A DNA stretch of 64,000 nt, taken from positions 186,001 to 250,000 of the forward strand of contig JAQOTA010000015.1 in the NCBI GenBank assembly GCA_029532415.1, read 5' to 3'. Source of the stretch: Marasmius tenuissimus. Lineage: Eukaryota > Basidiomycota > Agaricomycetes > Agaricales > Marasmiaceae. The position numbers were made by a program, and so were the translations under genes. The notes under the pieces were generated by a model, which searched no databases, had not been told where the DNA came from, and saw only the letters and a program-made list of their open reading frames with translations. The stretch's first letter is position 1; each line of letters opens with the position of its first letter. Below, piece after piece: positions 34,723 to 47,534 of the stretch.

Positions 34723-36069
34723 TTATCTATGTCTCTCACTGGGTATTCTATTGCTCACATCGACAGCCACGTTCACTCTTTTCATGTACCGTATTCTTCT
34801 CGAAAATACTATACAGCACTCGACGGACTGGCAGGGCATGATACTCCAATCATGCCGAGTGCGAACTTGAACACTATTCGCCGTCACTCTCAACCCAATA
34901 CCCGTCATCCCCAGCGATATACTCCAGGCAACCTCTGAGTTGGTGGAGTCCTCGCTAGTGCTATTTTTCATTCTCAAGCGCGGCTGAATCCCGGTCATAT
35001 CTTGGGTTGAATCACGCGCCGTATCGTCTGAGTTTTAGAAATTCTGCCGCTTCCTAGCCATTCTCAGAGGGCCTTTCGTGTGCCTTGGACACTGAGTCGG
35101 ATGATGGTGCATTCGGCTGTCCGATACTGTTGCCTTTCTCATTTCCAGGACCGAAAAACTAAATCCAACTAAATACATGATCTGAGTACCCTGGACCCAA
35201 ACCAGTGAGATGTAGCAGGACGTACGAGTACTCACCTCTCAACAGCACCCGTGATCTATCCGACCCTCCCGAAAGTGTCCTTTCACACATCTCGAAATCC
35301 TGTTGTTACCGTCTATCTAGGTCCGTCTATTTCTCGATGCGAATCATGTATAATTGGGGCATGATTACCTTGAGTGGAGTAGTTTCGTCACCGGAGAACG
35401 AGCGCGAGGAGATTTCATTTGATGGATGAATGTACGGTTGAACAGCTCCAGAAGAGGCCGACGACCGAGAAGTAAAAGTGAGCAGAGGTAAAGTATACGG
35501 CTATCGGCGTGAAACTCACTTTCTTCGGAACAGAGATTCATCTCGGGGCCCGTTTGACATTGAGTACTCTCTTTTTCGTCTCTTTCTGTCTAGATCCATT
35601 GAGATCATCTTTACTCTTGAGGCTAGAGGCGTAAACACAACCTGGCACGATACCAGCCAGCTGATTTGTCCATTCAGAAGTGGCTGTATGGAATGGACTG
35701 AGAGAAACGTACACTGTTGTGAGCGTCGAGGCCATGGTGATAGCAGTCCGCTGGCACCTACATACCCTCGCTGACAGCTTCTTGTTCACGCTCATGGCGG
35801 GCTCTGGAACGTCGCTTCAACGAAACTCGTGTCCCAAGTTTAGAAACGAATAACGCATTCATAGGTGAGAGTGGATCAGGGAATGAAGCAGACGTACTTG
35901 CATGATATCCACAGCTTGTCTCAATGAACCATGGCCTGAGGCCTGAGACCTGCCATCCTCCTTGGGACTCGGAGAAGCATGATTTACACTTTCCAAAACT
36001 CATACACCTCAATCCATGGCAGAGAGTAGCAGTCCCGGATTTGCTTGAATGACCAGACGTCAGATGCAA
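34723..36069 (-). pseudogene. Family M minus-strand gene fragments, copy B
   Basis: It matches the copy A pieces at 1004-2160. At 35538-35795 the minus strand reads ITMASTLTTVYVSLSPFH and ATSEWTNQLAGIVPGCVYAS without the stop present in copy A, which supports a once-functional gene. The Ser/Thr-rich stretch STSEDSTNSEVAWSISLGM lies at about 34900-34970. The gene is convergent with R4. No complete model could be built and the product is unknown. Confidence 0.35.
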
Positions 36070-39000
36070 AGCGAGACGACATCGTTTGTCTGAAAGTATG
36101 CAAATTCTGCTGTCTATCCATCCGAGGCTTGGCCCAAGCCTTCAAGATGTTGCAGAAGTTTCTGGAACGCTCGCCGGGATTGCGCGTGGTCAAAGGTCAA
36201 TTTTTTTTTGGTCTTGATGCGGGACAAGAGTTGAGCGACGTTGATTCCTTTCCGAGCTAAAATAAGCCCTATTGAGGCCGTGGTACCACAGAAAAATTTA
36301 CTGAACTCGCTAACAACCCACGAAAGAATGTCGGTTGGTCGGAAGGATGGTGGAGTGAAAGACACAACAACGGGCGCTTGTTTGTTGTCATCCTTTCTCT
36401 CGAACCACGATCACGACGAAGACAATTGTCTTTTCCATCGTTATGACTATGGTTGCACGGTCGGCTCTACTGAAGGCTGTTGATATTTTGGATTCCTCGT
36501 CGCTCACGGCCTGACTCTGCAGGATTTCACCGAGATTCATACTATCTTTGAAAATGACCCAACTTTGGCCTCATCAAATCGACTAAAACGAACATAGAAT
36601 CTGTGAAGGGTACGTCCATACAACTCATCTGGAAACGGAAGCCGTTTAACCTTGAAGAATTGATAGACTATTTGCGCTCTACTCCCAGACCAATCAGGAA
36701 CACCGGTCAAGCCTGAGAAGACAAGTACAAACTCTAATCCCGAATGGGCCAGAGTCGCGGCGAGACGGAGCTCAGTAGGAGTGTTGTTGTTAGGTCTTGA
36801 GGAAAAGAGCAGGACACGGACTCGTTGGAGCCTCTCTCAACCTGGAGGCCGTATCTCGTCGACCAAAGGTGTCAACGAGGACAACATAGACCAGGTTGAG
36901 GCTGATGACTCCTGAGGAAGTGCAACCAAGCCTCGAGCGTGATCTTCCCAGCTTCCCATGAAACAAGGCGTTGCGGAAAGGAAGGAAGCCCGGTAAGTTG
37001 CATATTCGTTTCTACTTACCTTTCGGCGTTATGCTGACCTCGTGCTTAACTCTCTCCTATATAGAAACGTCTTGGAAATCCCTTGTGCACCACGAACATC
37101 TCGGCGCGCGGCAGGAGGTGTGGTGTTTGCCTTACCACAAGTCGATTGGGGGCCTCATAGTCACTAGGCAAGCAGGTCGTTGAGCTGCGATGGTCTGGGG
37201 AGAGAGAGGACGACGAAGATGGAAGATTCATAGTAAGTTTCCCGATTTCTTTTCCTCCTACCACTTTTCGTCTCCTTTCACGTCCATATCTGTTCCATTT
37301 GTCATCCCTGTCGGTTAGCCTATGGGCACCAATACTCGCCCTTTCAATGGCCCTCTTATCTCTCTGCTCGAACCCATGTTTTGGAGCCTCGAGTTTTGAC
37401 TAACCTTGTCTACATCGTATCGGGTGATTAGTGCCTACGCGCCTAGCCCTTCCACCCCTCTCGGTTTTTTCTCCTCCGCCATCTCGAATCCAGACCAGAT
37501 CCCTCTCGCTCTTGTCGGTGATGCAGAGCGAGGAACAAAGATGACGCATACCCTCTATCTCCGAGTTGGCAATTCGTCTTGACCGTGCATTGCTACGCGC
37601 TACTCAACATAAGAGCCATCCAACAATACGGGATCATTGTCATCCTCCAAGGTTGACTGGTAATAGGCTGGTTCGGCCGCCGGCGATGGGAAACGGGCAT
37701 GCAGGAAGTGTTGTAGGTGATCTTGACAACCGGCTCTGCAACTCATGAATTCGAGTTCTCTCCCCGGCGTGGGCGTAATTGGTGGGTACTCAGGTCTGAC
37801 TCGCCCCAACTCGATGCCCACTTGTAACCTTTCCTGGCATTGACTTCAAAATAGGTTTCATGATGTCGTTGCAGAGGGAAATCCCCGTTCAAGAAGCACG
37901 CATTGTTGCCACTACACTGCCAATTTGGATCGTACTTCGAGGATTTGTGGTAGGCATCTCACCGCCGTACAGACGTCTATAGGTGGGCCAATTCTTCAGT
38001 CCTCTCGACTTCCGAGCTCTGATCATTATTCTCATCTCCCAGTCACTCTCAAGTCAAAACCCACGGGATCTCAAGGGAATTCACGACAGTTTCAGGGCTC
38101 GGGATTTTGAAATCGGTGGTGATTGTGATTGTGATTACCAGACTGGTCACGACTCGGTATATTCGAAATCGAACAGAGAAAAACCACGTCGCTCAATAAG
38201 GTATGTGGATGATCTTGGTTATACACGCGAGCGACTGATCCTCGTCAGTTCGCAGGTCTACTCTCGTGGAGAGGTTGAAGACATCAAACGCTATGTCTAT
38301 CACCCGAGGTAGGCCTGCACAGAACGAGATCGTGCGTCAATATGCCTCGGTCTGACAAGGCGGTCTGTGTCCTACAACTATCGAAAGAACCCGACACGAC
38401 AGAGTCACCGAGTGATATACACTTGTACGTTACCTTGCATTCCGAAGCTCTTCTCTGTCTGCGGCAATTTGACTCGTCTGATCAGACCATCGTCTAGAGG
38501 CTTGCTTCCCCGCAGGGATGGCCTGCGGGATTTCAAATTCTCAGGTCCCAGGGCTGATCCCACGCTCGGAGCTCGGCCATTCATCTTGATCCAGAATTTG
38601 AGGTACACATACTACATGTATCTACTGGCTCTCCAACGACATTTGTACCGAAAATCATCAGATCTAAGTCTACCATTCAAAAAGGCCGATCTTGGAATCG
38701 TAGACCACAAGCTATAAGCACAGAATAATCCTTGAGAGCATTGGTGTTGGCGAAGAAAGGGGTCAACTCTTGCATATTAGGCCGAGTGTACAAGGCGAAT
38801 GAAAGACGTACAGCACATCCAACCTCGTCTCGGCGAGGCCATGCTGAGGCCAATAGGAATAAAGCTTGGGCTGGGGGCGAGCGAAGCTCGATGGAGTCGT
38901 GGAGGGGTCATGCCGCTTGGGTGGGCGGGAAACCTCCGCTGAAATCTTCCAGATTGAAAGTAGAATGGACGTACCGATGCCCATCCTACAATATGCATAT

Positions 39001-39149
39001 GGTTGTCATTCTCATACATCTGTCCACCCCCAAAGATTGCGAGCCCGTATAAACACCTATTTTTCGGGAGGACAGGTGTTCTGCCAGTCCGACGACCATA
39101 CACACGATTGCTGAGGTTTGCAGCCGGGATATTCCAACCGGCCTCAAGT

Positions 39150-40740
39150 CAAAGCTGCTTTGACGACCCGAGAGTTTGACTCTGAGGACTGACGATTTGG
39201 GCTTATCCTCATCCAGCAAAAACCATATAACAGCGCATATAACAGCGAGGGTATAGAGGCTAACGGTAGCGACTGAAGATAGAATAATATTGACGCAGCT
39301 TGTGTGTTGCGTGCGCTTGTATGTACTCGATCCCCCCATTTTTGGGATCCATCAGATGCTATAGTTCCTCAGCTCGAAGGCCTTCGAGATACACATAGTC
39401 TGTGTTGGTGAAAAACTCGTCAAAATTTCACAAACGACATATTCTATCGAAATGAGCACTCACCAGGAGGATTGTATCCATTTTTGTGAGCGTTTTGAGG
39501 CAACTTGAGTCTTCAATTGTTTTGAAGTTGGCTCAACAGGCAAAAGAGAGTAGCGTTGTGACGGTCATCGTGGTCGTGGAATGAAATTGGATGCCGCGCG
39601 GCTATGGTGAGCTCAGCGCTTGGCGCCCGTGAGGCTCACCCTGGACCTAACTTCCATCTCCCTATAAGTTCCGCCCCACTACTTCATTCTCATCCCCAGA
39701 GATCGACCTTCTCAACTTGCTCTTCGCATTCCAATTGTTGGATTCGGACATTGCCTCGAATTCAAATCTCAACAACCAGCTTAACCATAGAAAGCTCAAA
39801 ACATCGTCCTTTCCACTGTAGTGGGTGGATTCGACCCTCGTTTATCCACCTCAGCCCATCCGAAACCACTTTTACAACTTCTCGAAGTGGATCTTCCGGG
39901 TCTGGCGGGCATAAAAGAGAATTTTGAGCTTTGCGTGGAGGCGTCGCGGGAATCGGGTTCGGGTTGGATCGCCGGTTGGCGTAAAAACATCACTTCAAGC
40001 AGTCAGGTCAGGCTCTTTAAAAACCACCATCAAGCTATTCTCACCGCTGCTATGGCACTTACAGAACCTACGGGAAGCGCGTATCAACCGGCTGTTTGTG
40101 CTCCCCTTGAGTAGTACTCTCACGAAACAGCCAACATTCAGGTCGTTTGCTTGTACTCGCGACGTCGACTCCCGATCGAAAGAACCTTGAATCCGGCCCA
40201 GGGCTCCTTCCTTCAACGCCTAATGCCTGTTTCTTCGCCTTCCTTCTAGCCTAACCCGGCGAACAGACATCTCGTACCTTTCGAACAGTACAAACGGAAC
40301 ATTCGGGATCCCGTATACGTCAAACCGTACCTCACCTTGGAGTCAAGTTGCCGTTGGCTATTGTTGCATGTCCAAATCGCAGTCTCCGGGGATGTTTGGT
40401 TGGTCCATATTCGCCGTCTAGATATCCGTGAGCCACCAAAGTGCACCCTCGTCATTTTCTCTTTCTCTTCGAAGGTTTTGAACACCAGTTTTGGACTCGT
40501 CTCCTTCGTACCTCGCGAGATGTCGAGGCAACGGATGGCTAGCCATATTGGCATGTCAAATGTTTCGCTTATTCGGTACAAAATGGCTTAGGCCAAAAGC
40601 CCCTCGGAGCAATAGTCATTACTCCAAATGTTCGATCCCAACACGTTAATCGCCGCTCGGCACCTCAAGTTCTACCTCTCCATATCGTGCATGAATGACT
40701 AGACGCATGTCGGGAGCCTCGGTAAGGTCACCTCAGACCT
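39150..40740. repeat. Spacer-b-like segment inside spacer a, copy B only
   Basis: Copy A passes from about 5520 to 5540 without this DNA. Its content resembles spacer b: 39640-39830 resembles 12640-12820, and 40330-40450 resembles 50290-50420 (ATTCGCC...GACGTCCATGAGCCACCA-like). Either copy A lost it or recombination between spacer types brought it in. Confidence 0.5.
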
Positions 40741-42441
40741 ATACAACCCATCTTGATCTCAATTTGATGCATTCGGTAGCAAAATCACAACGCCAATTCC
40801 TGAGTTGAAATCAGATTCTGCTATGGCACTTTGAGGCACGTGAGGTTTTATCTGTCCGTAGCATCTCAGGCGTCGAATCGAGCTACCCACAGAGCTGAAA
40901 CCGGGCTGATAGAGCTCACCGGTTGCGTACATGGATGGGCCTGGGACTTGGGACAAGGTCAGTTCCATCACTATTCCATTGGACATGGTCTGACTTCCTC
41001 ATTATCAGAACCTGTATACAAACTCCAACATCCACGCTCAGCTCATACCAAGCTAAAGTGCTTAGTGCACCTTGGCTACGTGAGGATCAGGAAGGTGCTT
41101 GTCGAAGTATGCGCAAGAACCGCCCACAAGGACCAAAAAGTCGCGATTCCCGTGGCTGAGGCCGCCTGCGTCCTGGTCTTCATTAACTTCATAGTATGTG
41201 ACGCACGAAAGTCGTGCTCTCGAGTTTGTAACCGCCCAAAGTTGGATGCCAACGAGAGATTACTGGTAAGTACAACCTCCACTATCAGCCACCTACTCAG
41301 AACAGATAGATCAATCATATACTCGACGATCACTTTCGCTCGCTTCAGAGTTGAAGAGGTAGCGGCTGATGTACTCAAATACTCAGCTATTCTCCCCACT
41401 CGAGTAATGGAGAATGTGACAACATGAATCTGCCATCGATTTCCGAAACCTCAGTACGGACATCTTGCCGGCATATCGGTGCTTTCAGAACAGTTATCGG
41501 CGGTACGATGACTGTCCTTGGAGTTTGATCGTCTGTGCAATTCTCGGGTACCGGTGGGGTGAAGATCCTTTGGCCTCATTCTACTTTTCAAGTCGCTCAT
41601 GATCACTTCAGATTGTGACGTTGAAAATCAGTTTGATTCGTTGAGTACATGATTTGGCTTGGGCCTCACGTATCTACCTCCCTTACTCATCCCTCCGTTC
41701 TCCTCGCTAGTAATACCACCATGACATCTACCACCTGATAAGTACGACCATCCTCGGCGTTTATCCCAGTTGTACCCCTTTCGTATGAATATTATTGTGA
41801 ACGGTACATCGAATCTATACCGGATCGACGTCTCCACTCCGATGTTCTTTCATGAAATCACCTATTTTCCTACGGAGACCCGTACATGATCATTTTGCTT
41901 CGTCTCCATTCTCCGTATACACTTCACTCAGATCTACCTACTCGAGGTAGCTATGAAACCATGACGGTGCTCATGAAGGTCGTCGTATCGACAGTCCATA
42001 GTACGGAGGCCCATCCACATTCTCTAATGAAGTATGGAGTACTCAATGCATCACGACGAAGCGGGGGAACGTGTATGAGAGATGAGTGCTGAGCATTTGG
42101 AATCTCCCAGTAGGTGAACATACGTCCGGACCCTGGGCTTCTCCGATCAAACCAGCTCAAAACCCTGGAGCTAACCAGCGGTTTCGTGATTCTGAAAGTA
42201 CGGAAACGTCAAATAGGGCACGGCGACCGTAAGATTGCTTACCTTCAGTAGCGAGGGTAGCGAGGGCATCGAGAATTTTGTGGCCCGTGTCTTCTTTTGA
42301 TGTTACTGTATAGAAGGCAAGCGTTAGTCCGAGACGAGGATGACCGTCGACAAATTTGATACTGACATTCTAATCTTCCATCTACCCAAAAACTTTCGAC
42401 GTGGTGCATGCTTTTGAGGGTTTCGCAACGAGAAAAGAGTA

Positions 42442-42934
42442 CTAAAAACTTGTAAAGCCATTCAGGACCGAGCTCACGAGGATCGACAGAAACTTACAGT
42501 TATAGCGCCCCAGGTAACCTCCCGATGAGACCTTCGGGAGTGGAATTAGCTGGGTATTTACGCAATTGAGACACTTAATCCGGTAGGCGAATTCTAAGAG
42601 TCGTATCCGGTTGAGAGGCGGAGGAGTGCTCACCGAACGAGCCAAATGCCCATACCTGACTCAGGACACCGCTGAGCCAGCCGACAGCCTTTCCCGCAAA
42701 CCTCGTCCGGAAAGTATATCTCGCCGATTCTGCGAGTGGTTTCGTGTATATTTTTGAGCTGGACACGTTCCAGAGACTGGTCTGCTGAAGGACATCGACG
42801 TCCGGCCAAGAGGCAACCGGGGGAGTGGATTCGGCATAGCTAGTAGAGAAGTAAATCAGGGTCCGACGACCATTGCAAACGAAAGGCTGGACATCAAATA
42901 GAGATGAGTTTTTCATGCGACCACAAAGCTTCAT
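42442..42934 (-). CDS. Minus-strand coding piece P, uninterrupted copy
   Basis: A 119-codon open frame begins with ATG at 42934 and reads LFDVQPFVCNGRRTLIYF, then SWPDVDVLQQTSLWNVSSSK. After a probable intron the coding-like reading continues at 42442-42645 (LLEFAYRIKCLNCVNTQLIP). It lies divergent from R5. The copy A version is broken by an insert. It may be the 5' end of a longer minus-strand gene whose remainder is not recognisable; product unknown. Confidence 0.35.
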
Positions 42935-43078
42935 GACTGAGCAGTTTCTCGTCGGTTGTGAGCTTTACTCGAAGCAGAAGATGCCAAGACACTTTTTCGT
43001 ACGTTGATCTCTGGCTACGAGTAGGTACCCGCTGAAGAACGAGAAGAATAGAGACGCAAAGTATGGGAGCTCACAATG

Positions 43079-43494
43079 TGTTGCTTGACATTTGGGACGT
43101 GTGACGGACAGCTTGAGTCTGTTATAGTCGCATACTTCAATAGGATTGAAGGTAACTGAGGTTTCAGTCACAGAGTTTGAGTCACTAGATGTTGGGAAAC
43201 CGCAAAAATTTTGAGTCGTAAGTATCGTGATGAGGCAAAGTCGAGTGAGACGTAACAATTCCACCGATGCAGCCCAATGGCCAAGTATGGGACCGTATTG
43301 TCTCGTACGACGGCTTGAAGTCAGTCGCCAACATGGCTTTAGCTTCCGAGAATCAAGGTGTTCAGTACGAAGGTGAGAGAATGAATCTAGAATGATATCA
43401 ATCACGTAACACCGACTCAATAACCATCGTTCAATCACATAACTCGAGGGTACTGCGAGAGGTGTGGTGGATGTCACTTGGACGAGGCAAAAGG
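43079..43494. other. 416-bp segment private to copy B, upstream of R5
   Basis: Copy A reads CACAATG directly into AAGAAATATC (8613-8627). Copy B has 416 bases between these points. No terminal repeats, target duplication or convincing frame were found. It could be an insertion here or a deletion in copy A. Confidence 0.6.
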
Positions 43495-43983
43495 AAGAAA
43501 TATCGGAGTTGCTCATGGCTGTTCAAGTGCAAGTCGAGGTGCGGGCGCTTTTCGAGAATCCGTATCTGGATCCGGGCCGATCTCTCTCTCCAATGCTCAA
43601 CAACGTTGTCCACCATCCTTTGAACGTCTTCTCCCATGATCAACATACAACCAGCCCGATAGCCACCCTGATTACTACAGATCATGCCTATGACTACGGA
43701 AAGATCGGATCCGGAAGATTGAGCATGAACAGGTGAGGTCGTTTATCGCAGCGGTGTGGTTTAATCGGGCCTCAAACCACATTTCTGGCAGGCTTCGTTC
43801 ATATCGATAAGAACTGCACCGGCCTCTTAAATGCTGTATGGGTGGAGCGCTGCTGCGCCAGAAGGCGTGGACTTCGCATGTTCTACACGCAGCCTCGAAA
43901 TGGGCTACTCTTGGGCTGTCGCCCGGGTTGTCATCCTACCACCACCTTCCCCCCTCCAGTACACTCACCCACTCACAAGTCAG

Positions 43984-46041
43984 ATGATATCTTTCTTTCG
44001 AAAGGCGAAGAGGACCACAGTTACAAGCGGGAGCGGGAGCTTCAGCCACGTTCAAGGTGATCAAATCAATTACACGACGACAATCATTCAAGCAGAGAAA
44101 AAGGAACGTACCGATTTGGACGAGGTAAGCGGCTCGAGCTATCTCTAGAAATTCATGTCTGATTAGTTGCTAGTATTTCTACGTGAAGCAGGGCGCTATC
44201 TCCAGGCGGAGGAATATCCACATAGGCCGGTACCTGCGGGACAACGAAAATCAATGCCAATGTCAATCCTGTGATGAGGGTCGAGTTCGAACTGATAGGC
44301 TCATCTGTACAGCAGAACTTGTGGATATTCCGGGCAGAGTCTTTACATTGGTAGAATACAAGGGCCCAGATGCAAAAGAGGTACGCCGGAAATTGACTTG
44401 CTATTTGTTGGATGAGGGCTAAAGCTTGCTCCAGGCGTTCGAGAAGGACCTTGCTATGTTTATGAGCGAACTGTGCGTATTAGCTCTCCTCTCCCATTGA
44501 GTGGATGCTCAAGTCGCTCTAGAACCTCAAATGTACCTCAAATGTACGGTTACAACTTGTCAGCAAGACCATCGGTATTATTACACAATGGTACGGACCT
44601 GTAACATGCCATAGGTCTATTTCCACTGATTTTCTCTGCAGAGCTCGTGCCGGCTGCGCAGGTGAATGCAGGAATAATCGGAAAGGTGTATCTCTATAGT
44701 TTAGGGGTAAGTAGTCAGTAAAATATTCGGATACAGTTGAATGAAATGATTACAGATGCAATTGCGTTGTGAGGTTGAAGAACTGTGGTTAGATCCGGGG
44801 AGGGGAGTGTTTTGCCGTGGTCCATCAGGGCCAAAACACCGTCTCGATGGTTGGGTTTTTGAAGAGGAGCTGCCGTTGACCGCAGAGCTCATCCAAGAAG
44901 ACGTTCTGTTGCGCTTTTTGGCGAGCCTCAAGTCGAAGCAAGTCGATGACGTTGTTGTCCGTGGAGTCGTTTCCTCGGGTGCCTGGATTGACGTGCCTGA
45001 AGGAGTACTTCGGCCGACGGTCGTTTCGATGTCGACAAACACCCCCATCGCCGTCGCAAACAATGACTGGAGGAGCGCCTTTGATCCTCTTTCAGGTCGA
45101 AAACTGTTGGAAAATGGACTGACAAGGTGGGTTTCAAAACACCATCCACTTCTTCCATCTAACATCTCGAGTAGATTCACACTTGCTGGTGGAAGCCTTG
45201 TTTACTTGCGGTGGAATTGGGATGCAGACGAGGCGTGGATGGCGCAGGCCTGGAGTGTTTTCGGTGCCCGTGGAATCTCTTTGGATGAGGATCTAGGTGT
45301 TTTCAGTGCGCTGTCATTCTCCTCTCCCCTTCCACCCACTGACATCTCTCAGAGCTCATCTGCCCTCAAGCCACATTGTCTGGCGACCTTTCATACTCCG
45401 AAGCCCATCGACGATCCCAACAACTGATCCACCTTTTTGTCAGACCACCACCTCCTGACCACCCCGAAAGCAACACCTCTTCCGTTCATTTCTGGTCTCT
45501 CGATGAAGACGGCCGCTCTCCACTCTCGGACACCCTCTGCAACGACTTTGGCCTTCCAACAACGCTCAGATTTTGGCAACGCTTAGAATCATACTCTTGG
45601 CCCAATGAAGCCTACAGCCGCCTACGCCAGTATCAACTCCTTCGAGGACTTGACCCGTCCACCACCGACCTCGCTCAATCTCTCGGATTCGACGAAAACA
45701 TCTACCGACCTCTGAACGACTCGGATCGGTTTGCGCAGGTCAACCGAGGCTCGTTTTATCCATCTCTCCTCTTTGCCGTCGTCTAATCTCCTTTGATTTT
45801 ATTTACAGAACCTCCCCTCGAGGTTGAAGCTGAAGCCTCGCCGTTGATAGCAAACATCTCAGGACTTGGAGATCCCATTACAACTCACCCAACTCAAAGT
45901 CCCTTAAAGTCCAAGGCCCATAGCACTTGCCAACCAAGCTTCTGGTCCGCCGTATTTTTGCCTCCCTCGTCTGAAGTTGTAGGGAGCTTTGATAGTACCA
46001 CCTCACGAACTCTCGACCCGGACATTGCAGACATTGACTAA
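43984..46041 (+). CDS. Family R gene, copy R5 (9 exons, 549 aa, short C-terminus form)
   Basis: Exons are 43984-44124, 44174-44380, 44435-44472, 44523-44590, 44642-44706, 44756-45126, 45175-45305, 45353-45748 and 45809-46041, total 1650 nt in frame. It is nearly identical to R2 except in the first half of exon 8, where it reads QQLIHLFVRPPPPDHPESN and SLDEDGRSPLSDTL against QQPIYFFIRPPPPDLDYGD in R2. It keeps the CQCQSC cluster, the GC donor in intron 8 (CGAG|GCTCGT) and the DPDIADID ending. The last exon is 9 nt longer than in R2. Function unknown. Confidence 0.72.
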
Positions 46042-47534
46042 GGTTCTGTTCGAAGGTAATGTCCGAATTCACTTCGCAAAGCTGCTGTTATCGCAGCTCA
46101 TGCTTGCCTTAGTGTTATAGTTGCGTTTACATGGAATTGGATCGGGTTCGTTTTCGAGTTGTCGCTTATTTCAACCCCGAGGAAGATGTTCTGGTTACGA
46201 GTGTCGTGATATAGGTAAATTTTGGGTATACAATATAAAATCTTTCTTCCGAATCTACAAGGTGCAATACGATATCTAAAAGTGTATTTCACCGACAGCC
46301 GCGCCCTATGCTATGCGTCATGTACTATCTCTGTCGCATCCTGGTTCTATGTAAAAGAACAATCAGCTTTCAGCCAAAAAATCAATAACCTTGAACGACC
46401 CACCTCTTTGTTATCCCACATGCATGTGGACCGTACTTGACTGAGAACCGCGACAAGATAAGAATGTTTTGCCAGAGTCGGTCGGTGACCGAAATATCGC
46501 TACGACCACATTCACAACATCTGGTGGTCGTACAAGCGCGTCCGTCAAAACTGGCAGAAAAAACATCTTGATGAAGCACGGAACCCGTACGAATGAAATT
46601 CAGTGTCTAACAGCCGACGAGCTCGGTCAGCGATCCCATGCTATCCTGATGACAATACTGTAGACATGCCTCTTTCACTCGTTGCACGAGTCCATTGTTT
46701 GCATACCCTCTTCATTGATACCGAGCATCGCGTAGCTTAGCTCCGGTTAAGGATACGAGAGTACGAACGTGTTTGTAGAACATGCTGTTAATGGCAAGAC
46801 CCGACGGCTCTGATAGTAAATTAGACGTACCCCCCATCCAAATACTGCCATTCCTGTCCTTATTTCCCGCTCGACAAGTTTTTGGTCGAGCTCCACCCTC
46901 TTGACGCAGGGAAATGTCCATTTTGAGCAAGTATAATGATTCCGAGCGTTGAATATCCATGTGTATAGTTCCTGAAAAGCCCTGATACGTGACCGAGCAC
47001 CTTCCATTGTAAGCTCTGTTTTGATAGGTTGCAAACGTTGACTCGGAGGGTTGTTTAGTGGTGATAAAAACGAGGTTGATGTGCATCCAGAGCCAGAGAA
47101 ACGATCAAGCTAATGGCCTTTGATCCTATGGGTACACCCGTGACTTCAAGATAGACAGATTAGAGAAATCCTTCATGATACGACGATGAAAACGACGCAC
47201 CTTTCAAGCCTCCTCCGTCCGCATGAATCACAATCCCCCATCCTTTGCATCCATTTGTCGTCTTAGTCGCTTCAGTTAAGGCCCTTCAGGCATACAGATA
47301 GACTTTAGATGGTAAAAGAGTCGTCAAAATTTGACGAACAACAGAGTTTCGCCCGAATGAAGTGCATACCTGGAATATTTCCTGTGTTCTAACTTCTTGC
47401 ATACCTTTTCAGTGACCTTGAGATGTCATCAAGGGTGCTAGTATCCGGACAGAAACGAGTGAGATGGAGTGGTTTTGATGGCCATGGCGGTGGACGGAGT
47501 TTGGACGCGCGGCCCGGTACACACCGTGATCTTA

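Larger units (their letters stand above)
34708..43983. other. Spacer a, copy B: remnants only
   Basis: 34.7-36.1 kb holds family M pieces on minus. 36.1-37.9 kb aligns with copy A but shows only short frames. 38.2-38.6 kb holds minus-strand remnants related to spacer b and a short GTGATT run near 38118-38136. 39150-40740 is b-like DNA absent from copy A. 41432 onward is the near-identical block with piece P. The last 470 bases are the R5 upstream region. No intact gene is visible. Confidence 0.55.
41432..47083. repeat. Near-identical long repeat, B member
   Basis: Partner of 6372-12200, covering the end of spacer a, R5 and the start of spacer b. It has the 416-bp private segment at 43079-43494 and lacks the 567-bp insert. 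R5 exon 8 has a locally diverged tract (about 45353-45535) within otherwise near-identical sequence. Confidence 0.85.
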
